Shown here in pieces: positions 8,277-14,913 of a stretch of 33,189 nt of DNA. The notes below the pieces were generated by a model. That model saw nothing but the letters and a program-made list of their open reading frames with translations. It ran no database searches and was not told where the DNA came from. Position 1 is the stretch's first letter; the number at the start of each line of letters is the position of its first letter. The stretch spans positions 1-33,189 of the forward strand of contig CAOKBR010000009.1 of the NCBI GenBank assembly GCA_948466735.1. Direction: 5' to 3'. The position numbers and the translations under genes were made by a program. Origin of the DNA: an uncultured Mycoplasmatota bacterium. Its GTDB lineage: Bacteria > Bacillota_I > Bacilli_A > RF39 > UBA660.

Positions 8277-9032
8277 ATGTTGGAATTAGATTTTATTTCA
8301 AGAGAAGATTTTAAAAATCATGTTGCTAATACAATTAAAACTTATGATAATACATTGAAAAGTATTGACCTTCAAAGTTTTAATAGTAACATAATAGACC
8401 CTATTAAATTAACTTTTGATAGCAAGGTTTATAGAAAAAGTATTGAAGAAGTAATTGAAAATGAACTTGTTAGACAAAGGGATAAAACAAATACAAATGC
8501 AATCGGTTATTTTCATCAAAATCTTTTTAAATACATTAAAAATTGTGAGGTTCCACAGGCGGGATTTGATGTTATATATACTAAACCAGATGGCAGTAAA
8601 ATTTATGTAGAGATGAAGAACAAACATAATACAATGAATTCTTCTTCATCACAAAAGACATATATGAGAATGCTTAATCAGATTTTAACAGAAGATAATT
8701 GTAATTGTTACTTGGTTGAAATAATTGCCAAAAGAAGTCAGAATATTACATGGGCAGTATCACTTGATTCGGACAGAGTATCAAACGATAGAATTAAAAG
8801 AGTATCAATAGATAAATTTTATGAAGAAGTGACTGGCAATAAAAATGCATTCTACCTTATTTGTAAAGCCTTACCAACAATAGTAGATGAAATCATCAGT
8901 GAAAATTCTGGAATGAGTGTTGAAAAAGATTCTGTTATTGAAGAGTTAAAAGAAAAAAATCCAGATGTTTTGAAATCCTTATATTTACTTGCATTTAGTA
9001 CATACGAAGGATTTAAAGAAGAATGCGAGTAA
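8277..9032 (+). CDS. Type II restriction endonuclease, Eco47II family
   Basis: Cleaves unmethylated recognition sites. The 251 aa contain the family's signature region VEMKNKHNTMNSSSSQKTYM (residues 111-130) and a PD-(D/E)XK core with Asp98 in AGFDVIYTKPDG, Glu112 and Lys114 in YVEMKNK. Known Eco47II/Sau96I-like enzymes cut GGNCC; the exact specificity here is inferred from the family only. The gene starts directly at the base after the methyltransferase stop with no spacer, a layout that delays endonuclease synthesis relative to the methyltransferase. Both catalytic proteins look intact. Confidence 0.9.
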   Translation: MLELDFISREDFKNHVANTIKTYDNTLKSIDLQSFNSNIIDPIKLTFDSKVYRKSIEEVIENELVRQRDKTNTNAIGYFHQNLFKYIKNCEVPQAGFDVIYTKPDGSKIYVEMKNKHNTMNSSSSQKTYMRMLNQILTEDNCNCYLVEIIAKRSQNITWAVSLDSDRVSNDRIKRVSIDKFYEEVTGNKNAFYLICKALPTIVDEIISENSGMSVEKDSVIEELKEKNPDVLKSLYLLAFSTYEGFKEECE

Positions 9033-9412
9033 TAACTTTAAAACAACCTTGGGCATCACTTGTTGCAAATGGATATAAGATATATGAATTTAGAAAAATG
9101 AATTATTCATACAGAGGTAAAATTTTAATTCATGCTGGTAAGGGTATTGATAAAGAGGCCATGAATAGAGTTAAAAAACTAAATTTAGAATATCCTCAAT
9201 CACAGATTGTAGCAGAAGTTGAGATTGAAGATGTGATTGAAGTAGATGAAGATTTTAATAAGTACATAAACAACTTGAACTCGATAGTGTATGGGAAAAA
9301 TAAAATTCGTGGTGGATATGCTTGGAAGTTAAAGAATATTAAAAGGATAGAATCTTCTAAAAAAATAAATGGAAAGCAAGGAATATGGTATATAGAACTA
9401 GAACAACTTTAA
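9023..9412 (+). CDS. ASCH-domain protein co-transcribed with the restriction-modification genes
   Basis: A 129-aa protein with the ASCH/PUA-like signature: LKQPWASLVANGYKIYEFRK, then YRGKILIHAGKG, ending in GIWYIELEQL. ASCH domains bind RNA or modified nucleotides, and one characterised group (YqfB) is an N4-acetylcytidine amidohydrolase. ATG 9023 overlaps the endonuclease stop by 10 bp, so it is translated from the same message. Third genes of this type beside methyltransferases may read or process modified bases, but nothing in the sequence proves that here. Confidence 0.85.
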   Translation: MRVITLKQPWASLVANGYKIYEFRKMNYSYRGKILIHAGKGIDKEAMNRVKKLNLEYPQSQIVAEVEIEDVIEVDEDFNKYINNLNSIVYGKNKIRGGYAWKLKNIKRIESSKKINGKQGIWYIELEQL

Positions 9413-9428
9413 CAGAGTTGTTTTTTCT
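9400..9428 (+). terminator. Terminator at the end of the restriction-modification operon
   Basis: AACAAC (9402-9407) pairs with GTTGTT (9417-9422) around a 9-nt loop holding the ASCH stop codon, followed by TTTTC. The stem is short, so termination may be partial. Confidence 0.5.
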
Positions 9429-9928
9429 ATGAACAAAAATTGTATTTTTGAATCTACTTATCTACTATTAAGTATATATTACAGAGGGGTATTATATATA
9501 TAATCTTAAATATAATGGAACTTAGAGTAATAAAATAATATATATCCAAGTTCTAATAATACAAGTATCACTAATAAATGGATAATTATCCTTTCATTAG
9601 ATATATTAGTTATATAATATATAGTAATAAAACTTTCTATAAAGTATTCTGTAATATAATTTTAAAGAAACAATTAAATAACCCTTTATTATTAGTTATA
9701 TTGACCTTAGTTTGTTTCTGATATGTCAAAAATGGATTTTAATTTATACTAAACCCACCCTGTATGAAACAATTTCTATTATCCTCCTGTTCGATTTATT
9801 TTAAAGTGAAGGACGGATCGAGATAATCACTAAAATTGTAAAATTTGACTCGGTCAAAATAGGTATATATACTACGATATACTTTTTTAAGTTTTTGCTT
9901 TGCTCAACTATTTAATAGGAAATAAATT
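9429..9928. other. 500-bp AT-rich non-coding stretch
   Basis: No credible gene is seen on either strand. The left 260 bp are almost pure A/T. The right part is more complex: GATCGAG (9816-9822) can pair with CTCGGTC (9849-9855), and GTATAT (9863-9868) with ATATAC (9877-9882) followed by six T, which looks like a terminator without an obvious gene in front of it. This may be the decayed edge of the accessory segment or an unrecognised RNA. Confidence 0.4.
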
Positions 9929-10045
9929 ATGAAAAATTTATCTATTTATAGAAAATCTTTAGCGATATTACTAGTTTCTACCATTACTTTATGTGGATGT
10001 AATAGTAGTAAAGATGAAAAGAAAAAGCAACAAAGCAAATCGTAA
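9929..10045 (+). CDS. Very small putative lipoprotein (38 aa)
   Basis: Starts MKNLSIYRKSLAILLVSTIT and continues with a lipobox-like LCGC, so lipidation would occur at Cys24 and leave a 15-residue charged peptide (CNSSKDEKKKQQSKS). AGGA at 9917-9920 is spaced correctly. The signal peptide is textbook: basic n-region, hydrophobic core, lipobox. The mature part is far too short for a typical lipoprotein, so this is either a genuine micro-lipoprotein or the surviving 5' end of a larger gene. Confidence 0.55.
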   Translation: MKNLSIYRKSLAILLVSTITLCGCNSSKDEKKKQQSKS

Positions 10046-10080
10046 GGTAAAAAAATAAAAAACAATAGAGCATCAAAAAC

Positions 10081-10109
10081 TTGACTTCTTTTTGAAATTT
10101 CGCTATAGT
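10081..10109 (+). promoter_or_regulatory. Promoter of the DUF362 gene
   Basis: TTGACT (10081-10086) and TATAGT (10104-10109) with a 17-bp spacer, about 45 bp before ATG 10155. Confidence 0.8.
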
Positions 10110-10154
10110 AAGGTGGTATTATCAATATGGGTGAAAAAGGAGAATGATTAAAGT

Positions 10155-11027
10155 ATGGAAAAAGCAAAAGTTTATTTTACAAGAGAAATCACACCAGAGA
10201 ATTTAGTTATGTTATATGAAAAATTAGGTCGTCCATTAACAGGAAAAGTAGCGGTTAAATTACATTCTGGTGAAGATGGTAATCAAAATTATATGAAACC
10301 TGAATTTGTAAAAGACATCATTAATCATATTAATGGAACGGTAGTAGAATGTAATACAGCCTATGAGGGAGCTAGAAATACAACAGAAAAACACATTGAG
10401 TTAATGGAAAAGCACGGTTGGAGTAAATATTTTAATGTTGATATTTTGGATTCTGATGGTGAAGAAGTATTAGAAAATCCAAATGGCGAAATGATTAAGA
10501 AAAACTATGTAGGATCTAAGATGAAAAATTATGATTCGATGTTAGTACTATCCCATTTTAAAGGTCATCCAATGGGAGGATTCGGTGGAGCTATAAAGAA
10601 TTTATCCATTGGACTAGCATCATCTCACGGAAAAAGTTATATCCATAATTCAGGTGTAGAAGATGGGGATATGTTTAAATCAGACCACGATTCTTTCTTA
10701 AAATCTATGGCGGACTCTGCTAAGACAATCACAGACTTTTATCAAGATAAAATTGTCTATATCAATGCTATGGTTAATATGTCAGTTGATTGCGATTGTT
10801 GTCGTGTGGCAAAAGATCCATGTATGAAAGATATTGGACTTTTAGCATCACTTGATCCAGTGGCACTAGATCAAGCTTGTGTGGATTTAGTCTATCAATC
10901 AAATGACCCAGGACGTGATGAATTAGTTGATAGAATCGAATCAAGAAACGGACTTCTAACCATAGAAAGTGCAGAAAAGCAGGGAATGGGAAGTAGAAGT
11001 TACGAATTAATAGAAATTGAGGAGTAA
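10155..11027 (+). CDS. DUF362 domain-containing protein
   Basis: A 290-aa member of the DUF362 family, whose biochemical role is not established. Family landmarks: GKVAVKLHSGEDGN near the N-terminus, VLSHFKGHPMGGFGGAIKN in the middle, a cysteine cluster VDCDCCRVAKDPCMKDIG, and SLDPVALDQACVDLV near the end. The cysteines suggest metal or Fe-S binding, although this member lacks the two tandem 4Fe-4S ferredoxin motifs of longer relatives. GGAG at 10139-10142 lies 12 bases before ATG 10155, slightly long; an ATG at 10144 in another frame gives only 20 codons. Monocistronic with its own promoter. Confidence 0.85.
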   Translation: MEKAKVYFTREITPENLVMLYEKLGRPLTGKVAVKLHSGEDGNQNYMKPEFVKDIINHINGTVVECNTAYEGARNTTEKHIELMEKHGWSKYFNVDILDSDGEEVLENPNGEMIKKNYVGSKMKNYDSMLVLSHFKGHPMGGFGGAIKNLSIGLASSHGKSYIHNSGVEDGDMFKSDHDSFLKSMADSAKTITDFYQDKIVYINAMVNMSVDCDCCRVAKDPCMKDIGLLASLDPVALDQACVDLVYQSNDPGRDELVDRIESRNGLLTIESAEKQGMGSRSYELIEIEE

Positions 11028-11060
11028 TCTTCTTTTTTTCTTTTCCAAATTAAATTCTTT

Positions 11061-11069
11061 TGCTATAAT
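11061..11069 (+). promoter_or_regulatory. Extended -10 promoter
   Basis: TGCTATAAT is a perfect extended -10 about 27 bp upstream of the 199-aa membrane protein. The -35 is poor. The ribosome binding site is AGAGGGAGAG near 11082-11091. Confidence 0.65.
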
Positions 11070-11095
11070 AAAAAATAGGAAAGAGGGAGAGAAAA

Positions 11096-11695
11096 ATGGA
11101 GGAAAATAAAAATAATCCTATTGAAGATCATCACTCACAACTTACATTTTGTAATGTTAAGCAAACTCGGTTAAATGAACAAGAAGAAAATACTAAAGCA
11201 CCAGTAAATCCTTTAGAAAATAATCCATTAAATATCGATTTTAACAAAATAGCAACAAACGCGAAAACAAAACTAGATACTGTTGTAAAAACAACTGACT
11301 CCACTAATCAATTTACAAAAGAGGATATTGAAGCGAATCGCATAAAAGCCCTACTTAGTTATGTGTTTGCGCCGATTCCTTATTTAGATAAGAATAGTTC
11401 ACCTTTTACTAAGTATCACGCTTGTCAAGGGATGAACCTATTTATCGTTGTCGTTGGCTACTTTTTATTAAGAATTATTTTAACCACGTTAATTAAAGAA
11501 CAACAAATCTGCGCTATTGCATCAGGAAATGAAATTTTTTGTCGTATGACACCAAGTTGGGTATTAATTCCTTTAAATATCATTGGACTACTCTTAACAG
11601 CACTTGCAGTAGTTGGTGTTTGTAACGTATTATTGGGAAAAGCTGTAGCGCTTCCTTTAGTGAGTAAATTAAACTTATTTAAAATAGAAAGCTAG
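11096..11695 (+). CDS. DUF4870/Tic20-like membrane protein with a long acidic N-terminus
   Basis: The first 85 residues are polar and probably unstructured (Asn, Glu, Lys and Thr-rich). The remainder carries the DUF4870-like signature: ALLSYVFAPIPYL, then FTKYHACQGMNLFIVVVGYF, where FxxxHAxQG is the conserved motif. Three membrane segments are apparent (about 115-135, 150-175 and a weaker region between). No function is known for this family in Firmicutes. The gene has its own extended -10 promoter and lies 62 bp before the SpoIIIAH-like gene. Confidence 0.75.
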   Translation: MEENKNNPIEDHHSQLTFCNVKQTRLNEQEENTKAPVNPLENNPLNIDFNKIATNAKTKLDTVVKTTDSTNQFTKEDIEANRIKALLSYVFAPIPYLDKNSSPFTKYHACQGMNLFIVVVGYFLLRIILTTLIKEQQICAIASGNEIFCRMTPSWVLIPLNIIGLLLTALAVVGVCNVLLGKAVALPLVSKLNLFKIES

Positions 11696-11757
11696 CATCT
11701 ACTTTTATTCATGAAGTTTTATTTTCCATCATAAAATGAAATGAAAGGAAGATATGA

Positions 11758-12294
11758 ATGATTAATAAACAAAGTTTGTGGTTTTTAACCTTATTTAGTT
11801 TGATTTTAGTACTTAGTATTTACTATATCACAATGCCAAATGAACTTCTTTTAAGTAATAATAACTCTTACGTTGATAAAGATGGAAAAAAAGATAGTGA
11901 TGAAAACAATTCCTCTAATGATGATAAAACGAAAGTGACCATTAATGAAAGTGAGTATTTAACAGCAATGCGTGTAAACTGGGAGGAAGAACGACAAGAA
12001 GCCATTAAAGAATTACAAAGTAAATTAACTAGTGCTGATGCTACGGTAGAAGAGAAAAATGAGGCGTATGAGCAAATTAAATATTTAGAGCAAATGAAAG
12101 GAACCGAAGAAAAGCTAGAAGAGAAAATTAAAAGTAAGTACAACTTAAATAGTTTTGTTAGTATTCAAGATAGTAAAATTAATGTTATCGTATCATCAAG
12201 TGAACATAATAGTGAGTTAGCCAATAACATCATGAGAACCCTTCAAGAAGAGTTTAATACCAAAGTCTATATCACGGTAAAATTTCAAGCTTAA
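11758..12294 (+). CDS. SpoIIIAH-like protein
   Basis: The 178-aa protein begins MINKQSLWFLTLFSLILVLS, matching the SpoIIIAH family in its first membrane segment followed by YYITMP. A charged linker, a coiled-coil-like helical region (about 70-125) and a C-terminal YscJ/FliF-type ring-building domain (about 125-178, ending VKFQA) follow. In endospore formers SpoIIIAH pairs with SpoIIQ to form the mother cell-forespore channel. Here none of the other spoIIIA genes is adjacent, so the role may differ. AAAGGAAG at 11744-11751 precedes ATG 11758. The stop codon directly abuts the stop of the convergent radical SAM gene. Confidence 0.85.
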   Translation: MINKQSLWFLTLFSLILVLSIYYITMPNELLLSNNNSYVDKDGKKDSDENNSSNDDKTKVTINESEYLTAMRVNWEEERQEAIKELQSKLTSADATVEEKNEAYEQIKYLEQMKGTEEKLEEKIKSKYNLNSFVSIQDSKINVIVSSSEHNSELANNIMRTLQEEFNTKVYITVKFQA

Positions 12295-13191
12295 CTAAAC
12301 ACCAGTGGTATCAAATTTAGGAATAAAGCTTTCACTTTGCGTTTTTCCTTCTTGCATATAAGCATTTTTTACCCCAAGGTCTAGAGCGTAATCAATTAAC
12401 TCGTCATAATCTTTTTGATCAACTACTTGGTTAAGAGGGGGAATATTCCTAACCTCTATTAAGGGGGTATATTGATTCATGATACTAAGATAAATATCAT
12501 CACCATATTTTTGATATAAATAGGCGATGATTTTCTTGGCATCATTTAATCGTGTAGGAAGAAGTAAATGTCTTACCATTAATCCTTTTATCATTATTCC
12601 ATCATCATTAAAAATAGGACTTCCAACTTGTTTATACATCATATCAATAGCAAGCTTAGCTTTTTCGACATAATCTCCTGCTTTAGAATATTGATAAGCT
12701 AACTCATTGGAATAATATTTAAAGTCAGGTAAGTAAATATCGATTAGTCCATCTAGTAGTTTTAATGTTTCAAGTGATTCATAGCCACTGCTATTATAGA
12801 CAATAGGTAGAGTTAATCCATTTTGTTTGGCTAATTTTAAAGCTTCAATTATCGATGGTACAAAGTGTGTTGGGGTAACTAAATTAATATTATTAGCTCC
12901 TTGTTTTTGTAAAGATAAGAAAATGTCTGCTAAGTGTTTAGTAGTAATTTCCTTGCCAAAGTTTTCTTCACTAATTTCATGGTTTTGACAGTAAATACAT
13001 TTTAGGGAACAACTAGAAAAAAATACTGCGCCACTACCGTTGGTTCCTGATAAACAAGGCTCTTCAAAAAAGTGTAGGCTTGCTCTTGCTACTTTGAGCC
13101 TACTAGAATTTTTGCAAAAGCCCAGTTGTCCTTCTAGCCGGTTTACCTTACATTCTCTAGGACACAATTTACATTCTTGATATTCTATCAT
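12295..13191 (-). CDS. Radical SAM protein, PflX/pyruvate formate-lyase-activase-like
   Basis: A 298-aa radical S-adenosylmethionine enzyme. The 4Fe-4S ligands are Cys61, Cys65 and Cys68 in FFSSCSLKCIYCQNHEIS. An additional N-terminal cysteine set (CKLCPREC, residues 7-14, and GFCKN) is typical of the PflX branch (COG1313) related to activating enzymes. GANNINLVTPTHFVPSI, YNSSGYESLE and IDIYLPDFKYY are further family landmarks. The substrate is unknown. A promoter and a GAGGTAAG ribosome binding site are visible upstream on the minus strand. Its TAG lies directly next to the TAA of the convergent gene, with no intervening base. Confidence 0.88.
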   Translation of the reverse strand: MIEYQECKLCPRECKVNRLEGQLGFCKNSSRLKVARASLHFFEEPCLSGTNGSGAVFFSSCSLKCIYCQNHEISEENFGKEITTKHLADIFLSLQKQGANNINLVTPTHFVPSIIEALKLAKQNGLTLPIVYNSSGYESLETLKLLDGLIDIYLPDFKYYSNELAYQYSKAGDYVEKAKLAIDMMYKQVGSPIFNDDGIMIKGLMVRHLLLPTRLNDAKKIIAYLYQKYGDDIYLSIMNQYTPLIEVRNIPPLNQVVDQKDYDELIDYALDLGVKNAYMQEGKTQSESFIPKFDTTGV

Positions 13192-13215
13192 GATACTTAC
13201 CTCATTTCATGATTT

Positions 13216-13244
13216 ATTCTATCACGCCTTATCATTCATTACAA
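13216..13244 (-). promoter_or_regulatory. Promoter of the PflX-like gene
   Basis: Read on the minus strand: TTGTAA (13244-13239), a 17-bp spacer and TAGAAT (13221-13216), with TG in the extended position. About 25 bp before the start codon at 13191. Confidence 0.75.
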
Positions 13245-13278
13245 CAACTAAAAAACTTATTAAGAGTCAAAAAAAGTA

Positions 13279-13307
13279 TTGAGTATTGATGATTTTGTTG
13301 TTACAAT
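13279..13307 (+). promoter_or_regulatory. Promoter with no ORF directly downstream
   Basis: TTGAGT (13279-13284), a 17-bp spacer and TACAAT (13302-13307) with an extended TGT. It is divergent from the PflX-like promoter and directs transcription into a 115-nt stretch that ends in a terminator. Confidence 0.7.
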
Positions 13308-13313
13308 GAATAT

Positions 13314-13430
13314 GTATTAGCGAACTTGCCATGAATAGTTAATACTTACAATTTAGTCGATAATTTATATTTTTAGGCAAGAAAAATAAATCTATTCGAG
13401 ATATACCTTTTTGGGGTATATCTTTTTTTG
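13314..13430 (+). ncRNA. Candidate small RNA (promoter plus terminator, no ORF)
   Basis: Between the promoter above and the terminator at 13399-13430 there is no open frame with a ribosome binding site (the two ATGs reach stops within five codons). CTTGCC (13325-13330) can pair with GGCAAG (13376-13381), closing a larger structured domain, and the 3' hairpin follows. It could also be a leader that attenuates the KilA-N gene about 95 bp downstream. I recognise no known RNA family. Confidence 0.5.
13399..13430 (+). terminator. Terminator of the candidate small RNA
   Basis: AGATATACC (13399-13407) pairs perfectly with GGTATATCT (13415-13423) around a 7-nt loop, followed by a run of T to 13429. 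Confidence 0.85.
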
Positions 13431-13525
13431 AAGGGAGGAAAGAATAAAGAATTTAGTAGAAAATAAAGGATAAAATATCTAATATTTAGAAAAATATAAT
13501 AATCAAATAGGAAAGATTGGAGTTT

Positions 13526-14391
13526 ATGAATAAAGATAAGACAAAAATAGAAATAGTAGTTAATGAATAAAAAATTAATGTGATAAGAATTGATAATATG
13601 GAATATATATCACCTACTGATTTAGCAAGATATGCTGATGAAGATGAACCAAGATACCCTATCCAAAACTGGATGCGAAATAAAGAGGTTATTTCTTATT
13701 TAGGATTATGGGAAAGTATCCATAATGAAAATTTTAAAGGGGGCGAATTCGCTATGTTTAAAAATGAAGCAGGAAGTAATAAGTTTAGAATATCACCACA
13801 AAAATGGATTAAAGAAACGAAAGCCATTGGTATGATAACTAAGGTAGGTATGACGGAGGAACGTTTGCTCACTCAGATATTGCCTTTGAGTTTGCTAGCT
13901 GGCTAAGTCTAGAATTTAAATTGTATGTGATTCAAGAATTTCAAAGACTAAAGAAAAAAGAATGTAATGAAAATAAATTAAATTGGCAGGCTAATAGAGT
14001 TTTAGCAAAAGTAAATTACATAGTACATACTGATGCAATTAAAAATTATCTTGTTCCCACACTTAACGAACAGCAAAAGCAATTTATTTATCAAGAAGAA
14101 GCTGATGTCATCAATGTTGCATTATTTGGAATGACAGCAAAGGAATGGAGCAAAAATAATCCTCATCTTGTTACTAAAGGAAATATTAGAGATTATACTG
14201 ATTTACTACATTTAGTGATATTAAATAATTTAGAAAACGTGAATACTGGATTAATAAAAATGAATTTATCGCAAAGTGAAAGGTTAGTCAAATTAAATCA
14301 TATGGCAAAAAGACAAATGGAATTGTTAAGAGGTAACAAATCACTCAATCATTTAGCTTATACGGAAAATAAAACAAACATGGAATTTTAA
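13526..14391 (+). pseudogene. KilA-N domain (phage antirepressor-like) gene with two inactivating lesions
   Basis: ATG 13526 encodes MNKDKTKIEIVVNE and then meets TAA 13568-13570 exactly where homologous starts continue with Lys. The same frame goes on KINVIRIDNMEYISPTDLARY, a clear KilA-N beginning. Near 13850 a one-base shift is needed to continue as RYDGGTFAHSDIAFEFASW and then LYVIQEFQRLKKKE to the stop at 14391. KilA-N proteins bind DNA and are abundant as phage-derived or solitary genes in low-GC Firmicutes. The C-terminal half (NYLVPTLNEQQKQFIYQEE..., ALFGMTAKEW) is intact. One nonsense codon and one frameshift indicate decay rather than a regulated frameshift. Length would be about 288 aa. 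Confidence 0.8.
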
Positions 14392-14419
14392 ACGCGTCGA
14401 ATTCGACGCGTTTAAAATT
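14384..14419. repeat. Perfect 36-bp palindrome at the end of the KilA-N pseudogene
   Basis: An 18-bp inverted repeat with no spacer, centred at 14401/14402, core CGCGTCGAATTCGACGCG flanked by A/T arms. It includes the pseudogene's stop codon. It could form a terminator hairpin on either strand, but the GC-rich core is unusual in this AT-rich region. Confidence 0.9.
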
Positions 14420-14540
14420 TATAGACACATTTACAAAAATAAGAAGGAAGGTTTTAGACATGCTTTTTAACGTATTTTTTTCTAAAATAAAATATTTTGG
14501 CTTGAATTTTAGGAAATTTAGGAAATTCTACCAAAAAAAA

Positions 14541-14569
14541 TTGCATATTTTAAGGCCGTATGCTATAAT
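14541..14569 (+). promoter_or_regulatory. Strong promoter of the zinc-ribbon gene
   Basis: TTGCAT (14541-14546), a 17-bp spacer and TATAAT (14564-14569) with extended TGC. Transcription would start near 14576, giving a leader of about 104 nt. Confidence 0.85.
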
Positions 14570-14575
14570 CTATAT

Positions 14576-14679
14576 TGTGATGTAATCACTGGAACTTATA
14601 GCATTTGCGTCCTCTTCTTAATTGGTTAGATAAAGGAACAGTTAATCCGTAAGTCCAAATTGAATTAAGGAGGGATACT
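14576..14679 (+). other. Long, possibly structured 5' leader of the zinc-ribbon gene
   Basis: GTGAT (14577-14581)/ATCAC (14585-14589) forms a hairpin at the very 5' end. Two 22-nt segments, 14591-14612 and 14635-14656, both begin GGAAC and end GTCC. AAGGAGGG precedes the start codon. The length and local symmetry suggest post-transcriptional control, but I match it to no known riboswitch. Confidence 0.35.
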
Positions 14680-14865
14680 ATGCCAGAATATCAAGACAAA
14701 ACAATCAAATGTGTAGATTGTGGAAATGAATTCCTATTTACTGCACGTGATCAAGCTTTCTACGCTGAACAAGGTTTTACAAACGAACCAAAAAGATGTA
14801 GAGAATGTCGTAATAAGAGAAAAGCTGAAAAACAAGCTAATCGCTCAGATAACCAAAGAAATTAA
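14680..14865 (+). CDS. Small zinc-ribbon protein (zf-trcl type)
   Basis: A 61-aa basic protein with two CxxC knuckles: Cys11/Cys14 (IKCVDCGNEF) and Cys40/Cys43 (PKRCRECRNKRK), separated by the family's FTARDQAFYAEQGFTNEP segment. This matches the probable zinc-ribbon family PF13451, small proteins thought to bind nucleic acid; their function is unsettled. The Lys/Arg/Asn-rich tail fits nucleic-acid binding. The start has AAGGAGGG at ideal spacing. A strong promoter and a 104-nt leader suggest high, possibly temperature- or growth-dependent, expression (inference). Confidence 0.85.
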   Translation: MPEYQDKTIKCVDCGNEFLFTARDQAFYAEQGFTNEPKRCRECRNKRKAEKQANRSDNQRN

Positions 14866-14873
14866 TAGAAATC

Positions 14874-14904
14874 AAGATGCCATTTGGTGTCTTTTTTCTT
14901 TTTA
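14874..14904 (+). terminator. Terminator between the zinc-ribbon and SplB-like genes
   Basis: AAGATGCC (14874-14881) and GGTGTCTT (14886-14893) pair with two G-T wobbles around a 4-nt loop, followed by TTTTCTTTTT. The ribosome binding site of the next gene begins immediately after, so some readthrough is likely needed for that gene. Confidence 0.7.
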
Positions 14905-14913
14905 GGAGGATTT

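Noticed and set aside
9811-9820. Possible attachment-site repeat of the tRNA-Arg 3' end
   Set aside because: Only AAGGACG (7 bases) matches, which is expected by chance at this scale.
14720-14905. Second frame overlapping the zinc-ribbon gene
   Set aside because: It is a shadow of the conserved CxxC protein, lacks a ribosome binding site and runs through a terminator.
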